Below are positions 63,663 through 64,000 of a stretch of 64,000 bases of DNA, one piece after another. Within the stretch, counting starts at the first letter, position 1; each line of letters opens with the position of its first letter. Origin of the DNA: Rhabdornis inornatus (lineage: Eukaryota > Chordata > Aves > Passeriformes > Rhabdornithidae); contig VWZS01000321.1 of NCBI GenBank assembly GCA_013397075.1, positions 310,001 to 374,000 of the forward strand, in the 5' to 3' direction. The notes beneath the pieces were generated by a model. It was given only the letters and a program-made list of their open reading frames with translations. It had not been told where the DNA came from and did no database searches. The translations under genes and the position numbers were made by a program.

Positions 63663-64000
63663 CTGAGAGAGGGGAAGAAAAGTACCGGGCATGTGTGACT
63701 CTTGTACCTTCCTGGTGGTTTCAGGAGCTTGGAGAGATCAGGGTGATCTCAGCCAGACCACAGGAAGGTCTTTAGCCTTCTGATTGGGGTGTTCCTGCCC
63801 ATTCCAGTCACAGAAGGAAAATCAGGATGTTGGAAGGTGAGCTCTTTTTTAGGGCTGTGGTTTCCAGCTGTTTTGGTGTTTGCCCACATCAGTTCTGTCT
63901 TCTCTTCGCTCACACCAGGTGAGCCCCAGGGACTTGACTCACACAGTGCCCTGGCTGCAGGCTTGAGGGCCAGCAGAGCTCTTTGGGCTCTGTCCCATTG
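63663..64000. other. Right-edge segment, GC-richer, no assigned feature
   Basis: The last 340 bases are richer in GC and in CAG/CTG words than the DNA before them. They show no CpG island, coding frame or repeat that I can name. They may hold the upstream part of the predicted minus-strand transcript. Confidence 0.4.

Overview
The window reads as ordinary vertebrate chromosomal DNA, most likely from a bird. It is AT-rich and dominated by noncoding sequence. It contains one CpG island, no dense ORF layout, no bacterial-style operons and no mammalian Alu or L1 elements. The only transposon I can name with fair confidence is a degraded CR1 LINE 3' end (about 52147-52326), the LINE family typical of birds and other sauropsids. 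Nearly all 60-130 codon open frames are chance frames without start context, splice sites or recognisable domains.

Layout. Positions 1-690 hold a CpG island (core about 190-480) with one ambiguous base at 288. It carries a good splice-donor sequence on each strand (minus after 355, plus after 542), so it is probably a promoter and first exon, possibly bidirectional. The gene and direction cannot be fixed from this window. Positions 690-58000 are a long noncoding stretch, intronic or intergenic. They hold short inverted repeats and palindromes, small tandem duplications, homopolymer runs, several segments that look like conserved regulatory DNA, the CR1 relic, and a few weak exon-like segments on the plus strand (32181-32381, 37224-37362, 37614-37641). 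The most striking non-genic structure is a perfect 24-bp inverted repeat with a 9-nt loop at 13381-13437.

The best gene evidence is on the minus strand at the right. An open exon at 62456-62819 has a strong acceptor, an ATG in good context and a donor. It joins in phase to a terminal exon at 58182-58318 that ends in a stop, with AATAAA about 180 nt further on. The join predicts a 158-residue protein that I do not recognise. A second, in-phase donor inside the first of these exons could give a shorter isoform. A 62-nt upstream exon candidate lies at 63601-63662. RNA evidence is needed to confirm any of this.

I found no rRNA, convincing tRNA, CRISPR array, intact mobile element, viral gene or toxin gene, and nothing that amounts to a new defence or metabolic system. 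Statements about conserved elements rest on sequence texture (motif density, palindromes) and not on an alignment.
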